Positions 31,788 to 43,893 are shown, counted from the first letter of the stretch. The stretch is 64,000 nt of DNA from Rana temporaria (GCF_905171775.1 NC_053489.1:593339344-593403343); one strand, 5' to 3'. A program made the numbers and translations. The notes: generated from the sequence alone by a model not told the origin.

Positions 31788-34700
31788 CTACCATGGCATC
31801 AGTACATCACCATCATAAGAATTTTGCGTTACGTGTTCAATCCAGGGCTTCCATATTCCTTCAAACCTGGTGATCGTGTCCGATTCTATTGCAGACATCT
31901 TGGCGTATATCATAGCGGTATTCATTCTGCCGATTGTTTCACTAATATTTAAATTTGGAGATTTCCAGGCTTTCGCCATGGTTTGTTTCGCTGCCGTTAG
32001 TAGCTGCTTTGTCAGGTTAAAATGAACATGTGACATGTTCTCTGGCTTTAAATTTAACAAAGCTATTTTGGGGTCCAAGGGGATTGTTTTATTCGTGAGG
32101 ACTTTTAATAATTGGAAAATTTCCTTCCAAAATCTCTGCGCCTTCGGGCACGACCACCAGGTATGAATGTAAGTTCCTTTTTCAGAGCATTCCCTAAAAC
32201 ATAGTTCGGAAGAGTTACTGGAGAACTTGGCCACCCTGGTTGGTACTAAATACCACCTAGACAGTACTTTGAAGTTAGTCTCAACCGCTAATATATTGGG
32301 TGATACGGTTTTGGTGTTATTCCATATTTGCTCCCATTCCTTTGTATTCAATTCTATGCCTAAGTCTTCCTCCCACTTGCGAGCATAAGGTATCTTCCCA
32401 TTACTTGAATGCAAAAGTAATTGTGAGTATACTATAGATAACACTTTTTTAGCGTGAGGATTTTTATCACAAATTTTTTCAAAGGCGGTTATTTGGTTTG
32501 GTGTAACTGCCATGTTTGCTGGAGGTTGGAAGAAATTTTTTATCTGCAGGTACCTGAATATTTCCCTTAGCGTTATATCGTGTGTTTTGCTCAGGGAAGG
32601 AAAGGGGGTCATTGATGTCGAATCGTAGAATTTATATTTTTGAGTGCAATCCCTATCCACCCATTCTTTAAAGGATTTGGGAGAGACCCAAGCTGGGTAG
32701 AATGCTGGATTTTTGGTAAAGGATAATAGGGGAATCTGCGGGGACATCAGGAGGTATTTTGATTTAATTTTGTCCCATAGAGATAGTGAGTGCCTCATGA
32801 CAGGATTGTTTATGTGCTTTCAAAGTTTTGGGGAGATCCACAACAGGTTTGAAATTGAAATGGGGTCGCTTTCCGTTGCTTCAATAGATACCCACAATGG
32901 TGCTTCTTGCTTTGCATGGTACTTAGTCAGTACAGCCACTTGTGCTGCATGATAATAGTGCACGAAGTTGGGGTAACCAAGTCCTCCACACTGCTTGGGG
33001 AGATATAAGATTTGTGGTTTAATCCTTGGTCTGGAGGAACCCCAGATGAAGGAGGAAACCTGTCTTTGAACTATCCTGAGATAATGAGCCGGAACTGATA
33101 TTGGGAGTACTCTAAAAAGATATGGGAGCTTGGGCAGTAGTGTCATTTTTGTGGCTGAGATTCTTCCAAACCAAGATAATGGAAGTTGGGCCCACGATTT
33201 TAAAAGATTTGTCAATTGCTTTAGAAGGACGGGATAATTGTGTGAATATAGGTCCAGTACGTCTGCAGTCAAGTGTATTCCTAAGTACGGTATGCTTTTA
33301 GGTGGCCATTCAAAAGGAAGGCCCACTTTTGCAGCACTCAGTTCCGTATTGGAGAGAGAAATGTTGAGAGCCAGACATTTCTTAGGATTTATTGCTAACC
33401 CTGAAAATGATGCAAATCGATGTAGTATTGGGAGCTGGTTTGGACCTGATACTTGGGGAGATGAGAGGAATAATAAGATATCATCTGCATAGAGGCATAA
33501 TTTGTGTTTAACTCCTCCTATCTCAATACCTAGTACTTTGGGGTCTAATCTAATCTTTTGGGCCAAGGGTTCAATAAGGAGGGCAAACAACAATGGAGAT
33601 AATGGACAGCCTTGCCTGGTTCCTCTTTGTATATTGAACATGTCAGATTTGTATCCAGCATATTTAACATACGCCTTTGGGTTGTTATATAATTGTAGGA
33701 CCCATTTTATGAAGTTAGGACCAAAGCCCCATTTCAGCAGTGTAAATTCCAAGTATGACCATGAGACAGAATCAAATGCCTGTCTGATATCCAGGGATAA
33801 AAAGCAGGCTGGGATTCTTCTTTTTTTAGCAATGCAAGCCAGTAAGCTTGCCCTTCTTATATTATCCCCTGCTTGTCTATTGGGCATAAAGCCCACTTGA
33901 TCCCGGTGTATTAGGGATCCAATTATCTTATTCAGTCTATTAGCCAAGATTTTACCTAGCATTTTTACATCAATATTTAGCATGGATATTGGGCGATAAT
34001 TGTCACTTAAGGTGGAGTCAGAGTGTGGCTTGGGTATCATACAGATTATGGCTGTGAGTGATTCCTGTCTGAAGGATTTATGATTCAATAAATCGTTAAA
34101 GGCCTTTGCCATCGTGGGGGAAAGTAGTTCTCCGTACGTTCTGTAATATCGGGCAGTGAACCCGTCTGGGCCCGGTCTTTTATTTAGTTTGAGTTCCTTG
34201 ATAGCATTCAGTACCTCTTCTTGCGTTACCGGCTCGTCTAATAATGTACTTTGTGATTCGTTTAATCGTGGCAGTTGTAAGTCTGAAAAGAAGGCGCTAG
34301 CTTCCTGTATATTAAATGTATTTGTTTCAGAGTATAATTTTTTAAGGTGTGTGCTGAATTTTTGCACAATTTTGATAGGGTTGCTAGAGATGTTATTATT
34401 GGCTATTTTGAGCTGTATTGGTTTATATGTTTTATTGACCGAGTTGAGCGACCTGGCAAGAAGTGAACCCGATTTGTTTGAATTTTTGTAGAAAGAGTGT
34501 TTGGACCTGCGTATTGTCTTGTCAGCAGAATTCGTGAGGAATAGATCATATTCCATTCGCGCTTTGTCGAGTCTGTCTTTTGCTTTGGGTGAGTGATTGT
34601 GTTGAAAGGCCAGGTAAGCCAAATTATGTTCCTTTTGCAATTTATTTGATAATTGCCTTCGTTCCCTCTTAAGAATCCCATTTTGCCTCTGTATTGTTCC

Positions 34701-35579
34701 CCTCAGTACCGGTTTGTGCGCCTCCCATAATGTGAGTGGGGAGATTTCGGGTGTTGCGTTTAGCGTTATGTATTCTTGTAAGTCTTGTTCGATTATAGCC
34801 CTGTAGGAAGGGTGCTTAAGGAGTATGTCTGGTAGATACCAGGTCAGGTCCTGTTTCTTGGGAATCGTGGAGGCTAAGGTAGTGAATACTGCGTTGTGGT
34901 CAGACCAGGGAATAGGAATGATGCAAGAATCGAGCACTTCTGGTAGCATGCCAATTGTCAGAAATATGTGATCTATGCGGCTAGAGGACTTATGGGGGTT
35001 CGAGTAGTATGTGTAGTTTCGTCTAGTGGGGTTGGTTTCCCTCCAGGAGTCTATTAAGTTATATTTAGATAACAAATTTGAGAGGGACCATTTAGCTTGT
35101 TGCTTCAGTGGGGAATATGGAGTTCTGTCCAGAAATGGGAGGAGAACCTGATTAGAGTCCCCGCAAATTAGGAGGGATCCAAATTTGTGCATGTTTATCA
35201 CTTGGAAGAGGTGTGACATAAATGGCAATGGGTTTAAATTGGGTGCATAATAAGACACTATAGTTACTGCGTTATCCATTATGTGTCCGGTTAAAATAAT
35301 GTAGCGGCCTTCTGGGTCCTTTATTTCAGATTTGACTGAGAATGGAGTAGATCTATGAAAGGCTATGAGGGTACATCTTTTTTTTGAAACAGCCGATGCT
35401 GTGTATACCTGTGGATAGGAAGCATGGAAGAATTTGGGGGTTGTATTGGGGGTGAAGTGGGTCTCCTGCAAACAAAGTATATGAGCTTTCTTGGCTTGAA
35501 AGTGTCTAAATGCTTTTACCCGTTTTTGTTGGACGTTGAGGCCCTGTACATTCAGTGTTAATATATTCAGCGGAGCCAT
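31788..35579 (-). pseudogene. Element B ORF2, one premature TGA
   Basis: It reads from the ATG at 35579 (MAPLNILTLN) for 919 codons, meets TGA at 32822-32820, then continues in the same frame for 343 more codons to 31788. The endonuclease blocks NVQGLN, QETHF, YYAPN, CGDSN, SRID and WSDH are all present, although the usual GDxN reads GDSN. The reverse transcriptase has KRPGPDG, NYRPISMLN, TRQGCPLSP and YADD at 697-700. The C-terminal CCHC region reads CFREC...HTWWSC. The stop falls after the reverse transcriptase, so the truncated product would keep both enzymes but lose the C-terminal domain. Confidence 0.93.
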
Positions 35580-37336
35580 GGCAGCCAAACCAACACGTAC
35601 ATCTTACCGTGAGATCCTGTGCAGTAATTACCCGATCTAGTCCATGCAGACTGGGGAGGAAGGGGAGAGGGGAGGTTCTTGAAAGCGATGTCCTTCGAAG
35701 GAAAGAACAATACATTACCATAAGAAAAACAAATGTGCAATATAATATACATTAAATGAACAAAACAGGCCCGTGATCGGGGGGATGAAGTCCGATCAGG
35801 TGAAATAGGGCCTACATCTGACCCCCGCGAAAAACTGCGAGGACCAGAGGGGAGCCAGTTGAGGTGCATGTGGTGTTCGTGAATTGGAGGCCCGCAACCA
35901 AATAATTACTATTAGTATCCCTAGTGGATACTGCATGTGCAATTCTATGACCAATGGGAAGGGAGAGTGTATGATGTAGGATTCCCGACATGGGGTGGTG
36001 AGATAACAGAGAATTTCACACCCAATGTGATATTAAATAATAGGTCGGTGAGAATGCATTGTTTGGATGGATGCAATTAACCTCCCTGGCGGTATGATTC
36101 TGTCAGAAAAAACATGCTAAAAGCGGTACCATTATTTGCAAGGAAATTTGGCGTTTTATATTGTAGGTCTGTAATTTTTAGAAATAACTCACTTAAATCT
36201 GACCAAACAAGATTCTAATAGGCATCCCAGGTATGACATTTTTTTAAAAACAAAATTATAAATTATAATATAATAAATAATTATAAATAATTATAACAAA
36301 TAATAATATAATTATAATAAAAATTATTCAATAATGTAATCAAATCAAAATCACTGAAATTTGCTCAGTTGCAGAATTGTTGCTGTCATTATTTTTTTTT
36401 TTTATGACGAATTTCCCCACAAATCGCTATCGCACAATTCTGCAAGTGATTATAATTTATTATCGCTGTTTTTTAGCTGATCTAAAACTATTTTTGACAT
36501 AAAGGGACACTTTTGGTTGCTATGGACAATCTACAGTTTGCAGGGAGAAAAAAAGGTTTTTATTATATAAAATGACATGCATGACACAGGACAGACCACT
36601 AGGGACAAGGGGGGTGTGTTTTTTTTACATACAGTACTGTAATCTATAAGATTACAGTATACTGTATGTAATGTGTTTGTTTACTTTTTTGAATTTGGCG
36701 CCGTTCTCCGTCCCCGTGCGTCGTAACGTCGCAGGGAACGGAGATCGGCGTCACACGGAGGCACTGTGTGAATCGAGCGAGGTCCCGCTCGCTCACACAG
36801 CGCGGTGGCATCGCTGGATCCAGGGACAAGGTAAGTAACTTGTGCCTGTGGATCTAGCGAGGCGATCCCGAGTCTGACTCGGGGTTTCCGCTCGCAGCAG
36901 GAAAATCTAACCCCGAGTCAGACTCGGGAAGACCGCCAGGCAGGTTAAAGGATGAACTGTGTAAAAATTATCCAGTTAGGAGCTGGTTTAAAAATAAAAC
37001 TCATCCTGATGTCTGGGCTATCACTGCTTACATAGGGGATTTGATTTTGTGTTTATGGTTTAGTGAGATCTTAATGGGTATATAGGCGAATTTTATAGCC
37101 TCAGGCCTTAAGGGTTTTTTGGGGGATATTAATAAGAGAGAAAAAAAAAAGGAATATAAAGGCCGTGCAAAAATGAGAAGAGAAAAAATATAAAAAAGGA
37201 GGGAAAAAAAAGGGAAAAAAAAAAATTAAATTAGAAGAATTCAGGGCTTTTGCCCTTATATTTTATGCAACTTTTGGGTCTAGTACATAACAATTGGCAG
37301 GAAGGGACGCAGGTTTGGTGTGCATGGAGGAGTCAG
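35580..37336 (-). other. Element B inter-ORF spacer with nested TTAA element
   Basis: Without the insertion at 36081-36944 the spacer is about 890 bases, longer than the 409-base spacer of element A. It has purine-rich runs near 37135-37230. No additional ORF is supported. Confidence 0.7.
36081..36944. mobile_element. TTAA element of a second family (CCTCCCTGGCGGT ends)
   Basis: TTAA at 36077-36080 and 36945-36948 flanks CCTCCCTGGCGGTATG and GACCGCCAGGCAGG. The right end carries the inverted pair CGAGTCTGACTCGGGGTT and AACCCCGAGTCAGACTCG (36868-36929). The termini and body differ from the CCACTT family. There is no transposase. Confidence 0.88.
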
Positions 37337-38913
37337 TCAGTCCATCATGTCTTCCTGATCTTGTGATTGCTCCACGTATCTGCCTCGTTTATGGATTTGT
37401 TGTATGCCATTGTCGCGGTTTTGCTGAGGTGAATTAGTGTTGGGAGATGTAGACGCAGACCTCCTGCGAGCAGTAGGCATTGACGATGGTCTTTCTATGA
37501 GTTTAAAGTCAATCAGAGCTTGATGGAGCTGATCTGGTGTTCTGCATACGATTTTTGTGCCCTGATAAGTAAATCGCAGGGAGAAGGGGAAACCCCATTG
37601 GTATTTGATTTGTCTTTGCTGCAGTTCTTGTAAAAGGGGTCTCATTGCTCTTCTTTTGTTAATTGTCAGTTGCGAGATGTCCGCAAAGATTTGATAGTCA
37701 CATCCCTGGAAGGATAAGTTTATTTTCTCCCTGGTGTTCTCCAGTATCAGTTCTTTTGTTTTATAGAAGTGGAACTTTGCTATGATGTCCCTTGGGGGTC
37801 CGTCTGCTTTCCTGGGGGTTAGAGCTCGGTGGACTCTGTCCATTTCTAAGCGATCAGCTGGTATTCCGGGCAGCAGTTCCTGGCATAATGCTAATATGGT
37901 GCCATGCAAGTCAATGACAGATTCGGCAATCCTCTAAACCTTAAATTGGACCTCCTGGCTCTGTTTTCGAAATCATCCAGTCTATTTTGCAGGGTTAAAT
38001 TTTCTTCTTTCAGGGTGTCAATTTCTGACAGACATTCCTGTGTAAATACTTCTATTTCGTCCACTTTAGCTTCAAGGGCCTCTGTGCGACCTCCAATTTC
38101 CCTTATCTCCTTGGTGAGATTAGTAGTTATCTTATCTGAGGTGATTTGCAGCGCTTTATTAAGCATTTTTTCAAATTGCTTTAAAAGGTCTGTTGGAATT
38201 GCTGTACCATGAGTCATCAATGTAGTACTCTCTGAGGTAACCTCACTGTCAGAAACAGTATTCCTGAGGGAAGCCATCTGTTTCACTGTTTTTGCAGCAG
38301 CTTTTTTAGGTTTCTCTGAGGAGAATCCTTCTGAGGTGACTGGCGCCTTTTTTCCAGCTGCGCTCTTAGGCCGGGTACACACGGACAAACATGTATGGTG
38401 AAAGCGGTCCGTCGGACCGTTTTCACCATACATGTCTGCCAGAGGGCTTCTGTACGATGGTTGTACACACCATCGTACAGAAGTCCGCGCGTAAACAATA
38501 CGCGGGGCGTGTCCGCGGTGTCGCCGCGTCGATGACGCGGTGTCGCCGCGACAATGACGCGGCGACGTGGGCGGCCCGCCTTTAAAATGCTTCCACGCAT
38601 GCGAGGGACGGCGGGCGCTTGGACATGTACGGTAGGTCTGTACTGACGACCGTACATGTCCGAGCGGGCTGAATTCCAGCGGGCTGTTTTAAAACAAGTC
38701 CAGGAATATTTGTCTGCTGGGAAAAGGCCCGGCGGGCAAATGTTTGCTGGAATTCGGCCCGCTCGCGCCCACACACGACCAAACATGTCTGCTGAAACTG
38801 GCCTGCGGGCCAGTTTCAGCAGACATGTTTGGTCGTGAGTATGGGGCCTTAGACTGCTGAGCGCCGCTGATATTGTTATATTTGTTCCTTCCCTTTGCGC
38901 CTCCTAACACCAT
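37337..38913 (-). pseudogene. Element B ORF1, split by a MITE and a 1-base deletion
   Basis: The ATG at 38913 starts MVLGGAKGRNKYNNISGAQQ. The frame runs into the MITE at 38848-38369 and resumes at 38368 with SKSAAGKKAPV. A coiled-coil-like region (about 38200-37980) and RARRSNLRFRGLP follow. Near 37924 one base is missing: LP ends one frame and ESVIDLHGTILA continues in the next, running to 37337. With MITE, one TSD copy and the deletion discounted, the length is about 364 residues, close to the 379 of element A. The C-terminal blocks PRDIIAKFHFYK, QIFADISQLT and YQWGFP are retained. Confidence 0.9.
38369..38848. mobile_element. Harbinger-like MITE, ACATGT subfamily, inside LINE B ORF1
   Basis: The ends GGCCGGGTACACACGGAC and GGTCGTGAGTATGGGGCC are flanked by TTA at 38366-38368 and 38849-38851. 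Both ends form long hairpins: left stem around GGTCCGTCGGACC, right stem AACATGTCTGCTGAAACTGG paired to its inverted copy. The core has CCGCGTCGATGACGCGG and CTTCCACGCATGCGAGGG. On removal, ORF1 reads through. Confidence 0.92.
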
Positions 38914-39072
38914 TTCAGTGTATTAGTTGTCTCTCACCCTTCTTGCAGTTATGCCCGTTCTCCTGCTCGTTTTTGGCCGCTTCAAATCCGTGATATGTGC
39001 AGGTTTATCTCCTTCACGAAGCGGAGCTCTAGCCCGACATTGCCGTCCCGCTAGGCTCCGCCCACGCACCCC

Positions 39073-39087
39073 GTTCAAAACCTTTTC
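39073..39087. repeat. Target-site duplication of LINE element B, 5' side
   Basis: Exact copy of 31281-31295. Confidence 0.88.
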
Positions 39088-40067
39088 TGTCATCCTTTGC
39101 CCCTGATGGTTATGTGTACCCCCTCTACATCCATCACTAGAATTCCATGTTATACCTAATTAATCTTAAACATTTGCCCTCCCTCTCCTCACACCAATTC
39201 TGACTAACCTGTTTTCAGGCCATTCTGGCCCAGTAACATGGTTTCCCCTGTGTCACCCAGCTCTGACTACAGGGTAGAGGAGAGAGCACCTGACAATGGC
39301 TGGCAATGCCTGGCAGCAGCAACATCACCCACAGACTGACTACAGCCTATTCATTGTCAGCACTCCTTCCTCTCCCTTGCAACCACGACTGGCTAACACA
39401 AGGGTGCCAGATCAAGTGACTGGACTGTCGTGGGTTTTGATGCAAATAATAATAATACATTTAATATTTACTGGCAGAAAATGTGAGATTCGCTTAGATG
39501 AGCTATGACTGGTCACCTTAACACATGTTTTCCAAGCGTCCAAGACATTAACAATTGGATTAGCTATCTCTAACGTTTACAAGCTTGAGAGTAGCTTTCT
39601 CACCAAACAAGAAGTTTGAACTGGTTTCAAGTGAAGAGATATACCCATTGTGGGGTAGTTTTTAGTGGACACTAATGTTGACTCTAGCTGTCCTAAAAAC
39701 AATGGATGATGTTGACCAAGAAGAGTCCCTAAGAAAAATTTGTTTACACAGCTGGGCTATTATCCTGTCTTCATTAGAAGACAGTCTAAGGTCCGATTTT
39801 CACAAACCAAGTCATGTATAAGCTTTGACTCATATATCTGCATATATAGATATCTTATCATAAGTGATGTATGTGCAACTTCCCAGACAATTCAAGAAAT
39901 CCTCTGTATGCAGGTTGCATTATAAATACACATGATATTAAAAATAAGAATATATGTTGATATGGAATAAATGAAATAATAATGTTTAGATTATCAATGA
40001 CATCTTAGGTCAGAGGGAAAATTATGACTATAGCATCTGTTGATTTAGGAACTTTGTTAGAAGAAAG

Positions 40068-40140
<73 letters not shown>

Positions 40141-40450
40141 TATGAGTTTAAATAGAAGTGTTTTATAGAAGCTAACCAACATTATGAAAGATCTGAAATT
40201 GTGATTATAAAAGGATATGAATTAACCTGTACTTAGAGTAACACATATTCATCGAACACATATCAAAATGATTAAAGTATCCACATTAATAATTATTTTG
40301 TGTAGATTGAGAGATATAATCTGTGCATGTTTAGAAAAAACTGTTTTCAAAGATACACATTTATACAGGAATATAGAAACATGTTATGTAGAAATCAAAA
40401 GTATACTAATTGTATTTTATGAAATATAAAGTTACCAGAATGTTCAATAC

Positions 40451-40496
<46 letters not shown>

Positions 40497-41160
40497 ACCC
40501 CAGAATAATTTAATATTAACGTAAACAGATAATCTCACAATAAAGGTGACACACCTGGTGGTTGAAAGTGATATTACTTGAGGATCTCAGAAGTCCAGAG
40601 AACAGTTAATCATTAAGTGGTCAGCCAATAGAAACCAGTCACTTCTTCACAGTAACTCCCATATGTGCAACCAACCTATGAGATAAGGACACATACCGGT
40701 TGGGCAGAACTTAGTATAATTTTATAATCTTATTGTCCAGAGGGGTACATAAATGGAGGAAAATTAGATGAGAGTGATGGATGACTGAGGAGAGACCCAT
40801 GGAGGGATGACTCAGGACTGACTGCGACGGGGAGGGGCACCCTAGCACCATGCATGAAGACATATTCTTATCCCATGAAGATTCTAAAAAGCCACTGCAG
40901 CCATATTAACTCTGATAACTTGCCAGTAGGAAATAGCCATTTTGGAATGGGTAATTGTGTCATTTTGGATTTTATCTTGAATCTATTGTTGTTCTCTAAA
41001 ATATTGAAGTATTGATGTTGTTCTCTAAAATATTGAAGTATTGAATATCTTGCAATTATGATTTATTCTCATTAATCAATAACTGGTAGATTTTTCTCTA
41101 AAGAGTACATTTTTCATTATATTTTTCTTTTTACATAGTTCCAATTTTAGTGACAAAACA
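39088..41160. other. Anonymous AT-rich sequence with microsatellites
   Basis: Long TA runs occur at about 40071-40137 and 40456-40493. A 29-bp unit containing TTGTTCTCTAAAATATTGAA is tandemly duplicated near 40984-41044. There is no credible coding. Confidence 0.65.
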
Positions 41161-41366
41161 AACGTCCAATGTATTTCACATTGTTAACCACTTACTTACC
41201 TTAAGTATAGTAACAGTTGAACGTGTGAAATGGATGTTCTGTTTCATTGTCATTTACACAAGGTTATTGAAACCACATTAAGAATTTATCATGGCACAAA
41301 TGTCAAATGTACTGCATGCCCATATCTTGGGGGTATTTTTATTGATTTTCAAGTCGTTCATGTAAC
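41161..41366. repeat. Segment A of a compound inverted duplication
   Basis: This 206-base segment recurs inverted at 43332-43536 with modest divergence: AACGTCCAATGTATTTCACA at its left and AAGTCGTTCATGTAAC at its right. It contains TTAACCACTTACTTACC, which resembles a TTAA-element end, so the segment may itself be part of such an element. Confidence 0.85.
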
Positions 41367-42450
41367 GCAATTGGTATTTAAATTTTATGTAAATATTCAT
41401 ATTTTTGTCAACCAATAAATTTAGCTATTTTGTATGATCATACGTCTCCGTGAATAAGTTTCATATTATCGACTATGTCATATAGATTGACTTGTATTCA
41501 AAAATATCTTCATTAAAAAATAATTCAAGATAAATACTGTGCCGGTAAAATTGGCCTTAAAAAAGCACAACAGGACCAAACGGCCTGAAAATAAGTAAGC
41601 ATACAGACCTTTCTTACACTGGTTAGTCAAAATAGGTGTTAGGAGAGGTGAGTGAGCATTTTTAAGATAAGTTAGATAAACCTTAAAATTCTACAACTAA
41701 AAGCCTTCTTTTTTTCCCCGTAGCTACTTCCAAATGATTTCAACTACTGTACATTGCTGGAACAATTCCAGCTCACATTGGAAACCTCTTTACCATTACT
41801 AATACAATTTTACCACTTGGGCTCAGTAGGCTTTATGGCTATGAATGCAATCTGCTGTGTGGTTAACCTGAAGTGAGACAATAGACTTTTGTCGGGGTAT
41901 AGGCAATACAGTGGGAGAAGGGTAGACATTATAACATACAGCAGTGTGTATTGTGAGAGCTGTGTGTTGAGTATAAAGCATACTGGACAATTTATAGAAT
42001 GAAGCAGTGCATAGTAAGGAATGTACACCACCCTTTATTGGGTGGAAACACAGAAGAAAGTGCACCAGAACAGGCAGATACACCTTTTAATGAATAAAAG
42101 TGGCAAACCAGCTTTATTAAGCCTTATCAGCAGGAGTACCCCCCCCCCTTCAATGATACACCAGTTCAAACTAACAGATTCTAAAGACACTCTGGCTAGG
42201 TGACCAGCAAAATAAGAGATTTAAGCAGAGATAGTAACATCAGGAATGGACACTGCAAAAACTATGGAATGGAAATATACAAAACAGTTTATAAAGTAAA
42301 GCTTGTTAACTTGGATAGCTAAAATACCTCTACTAACATGTTTTTGGTGTCCATCACACCAGTGGAAGTTAAAGGTAAGGTATTTCAAAAGCATTTAAAA
42401 AGTCTAGAAAAAAATAATAATGCAGCTTGTGTAAACTGTTCAGCATGTCA
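41367..42450. other. Anonymous sequence
   Basis: I see no coding family or paired ends. Confidence 0.5.
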
Positions 42451-42917
42451 GAGCCGGTTTACACAGGGGCGACACGACTCTGGCCGCGACTTTGCAAGGC
42501 GACCTGAACACGACCTGAGCGCGCACCACTTCGCGACTTGGGGCGATTTACAAGGCGACTTCAAGTCGCCTCCAGGACAGGAGGCTTTCCAGTGGCCAAA
42601 TTAAACAACCGTCAGCTCTGTGGGAGGGAGGGGGGAGGGAGGGGTTTGCCAAGAAAACTATTTTTATTTCCTGGAAATTTGCTTCAGTTAAGACAGGTGA
42701 TCTGACTTGGAGGCCACTTCCTTTATAATCAATGGGTACAAGTTGCCTAGAAGTCGGATTGAAGTAGTACAGGAACCTTTTCTAAAGTCGGAGTGACTTC
42801 AGTAGTGTACATTAAGACGGCTCTATTCACTGCCATTGATTTTATTAACCGCATGACTTGGGGCGACTTGGGGCGACTTGAAGTTGCATCCCAGGTTGCC
42901 TCTGTGTGAACTGGCTC
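42451..42917. mobile_element. MITE with GAGCCGGTTTACACAGG ends and GGCGACTT repeats
   Basis: The left end GAGCCGGTTTACACAG and right end CTGTGTGAACTGGCTC are inverted, and the flanks TCA and TAA could be a decayed TWA duplication. A GGCGACTT motif recurs many times inside, including GGCGACTTCAAGTCGCC. The design (GCC near the end, CACA, then a repeated subterminal motif) resembles the GTACACACGA group. Confidence 0.7.
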
Positions 42918-42957
42918 TAATGATCCCATATGTAAACAATAAGTCAAAAGCATATTA

Positions 42958-43314
42958 GCTCAGATGGATTCTGTGATAGCAGGGTGGATTGTACATTGCA
43001 CAGTATGGTGTAAAGAATAGACTGTTGTGGAATCTAAAGGGTACAGCACAAAATGATTACATTGTTACATAGTTAGTCAGGTTGAAAAGTCCATCTAGTT
43101 CAACCAAAAAAAATAAAAATACAATCCCATATACACAATCCTTCACCCACAGTTGATCCAGAGGAAGGTGAAAAACCACAGCAAAGCATGCTCCACTTTG
43201 CTACTGCAGGGGGAAAAAAACCCTCCTGATCCCCCTAGAGGCAATCGGATTTTCCCTGCATCAACTACTTACCTATAACTGTTAGTACCCAGATATATAA
43301 TGTACATTTAGGAA
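42958..43314. repeat. Segment B of a compound inverted duplication (contains a CR1-group 3' end)
   Basis: It recurs inverted at 43537-43893. From about 43054 it matches the 3' region of the CR1-group LINE at 46148: GTTACATAGTTAGTCAGGTT, GTTGATCCAGAGGAAGG and GAGGCAATCGGATTT. Confidence 0.88.
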
Positions 43315-43331
43315 GGAATCCAGGCCTCTGG

Positions 43332-43893
43332 GTTACATGAACGACTTGAAAATCAATAAAAACACCCCAACATATGGGCATGCAGTACATTTGACATTTG
43401 TGCCATGATAAATTCTCAATGTGGTTTCAATAACCTTGTGTAAATGACAATGAAACAGAACGTCCATTTCACACGTTCAACCGTTACTATACTGCAGGTA
43501 AGTAAGTGGTTAACAATGTGAAATACATTGGACGTTTCCTAAATGTACATTATATATCTGGGTACTAACAGTTATAGGTAAGTAGTTGATGCAGGGAAAA
43601 TCTGATTGCCTCTAGGGGGATCAGGAAGGATTTTTTTCCCCTGCAGTAGCAAAGTGGAGCATGCGTTGCTGGGGTTTTTCACCTTCCTCTGGATCAACTG
43701 TGGGTGAAGGATTGTGTATATGGGATTGTATTTTTATTTTTTTTGGTTGAACTAGATGGACTTTTCAATCTGACTAACTATGTAACTATGTAATCGTTTT
43801 GTGCTGTACCTTATAGATTCCACAACAGTCTATTCTTTACACCATACTGTGCAATGTACAATCCACCCTGCTATCACGGAATCCATCTGAGCA
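43332..43893. repeat. Inverted copies A' and B' joined back to back
   Basis: 43332-43536 is segment A reversed and 43537-43893 is segment B reversed. The joint reads GGACGTTTCCTAAATG, where both source segments share a short T/C overlap. Only about 17 bases separate B from A'. Confidence 0.88.

Larger units (their letters stand above)
31296..39072 (-). mobile_element. Full-length Tx1-type L1 LINE, element B, lightly damaged and with nested insertions
   Basis: It lies on the minus strand between 15-bp duplications. The 5' end GGGGTGCGTGGGCGGAGCC resembles that of element A. Order on the minus strand: ORF1 (38913-37337), spacer with a TTAA element, ORF2 (35579-31788), then about 490 bases of 3' region. 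Subtracting the MITE (480 bp plus TSD) and the TTAA element (864 bp plus TTAA) leaves about 6.4 kb. Only two small mutations break the ORFs. Confidence 0.92.

Noticed and set aside
32820..32822. Programmed readthrough or selenocysteine at the ORF2 TGA
   Set aside because: No supporting context is visible and elements of this type are not known to need it. A simple nonsense mutation is enough.
43057..43085. GTTACATAGTTAGTCAGGTTGA as part of a tRNA-derived SINE
   Set aside because: No cloverleaf could be drawn. The sequence matches the 3' end of the CR1-group LINE at 46148.
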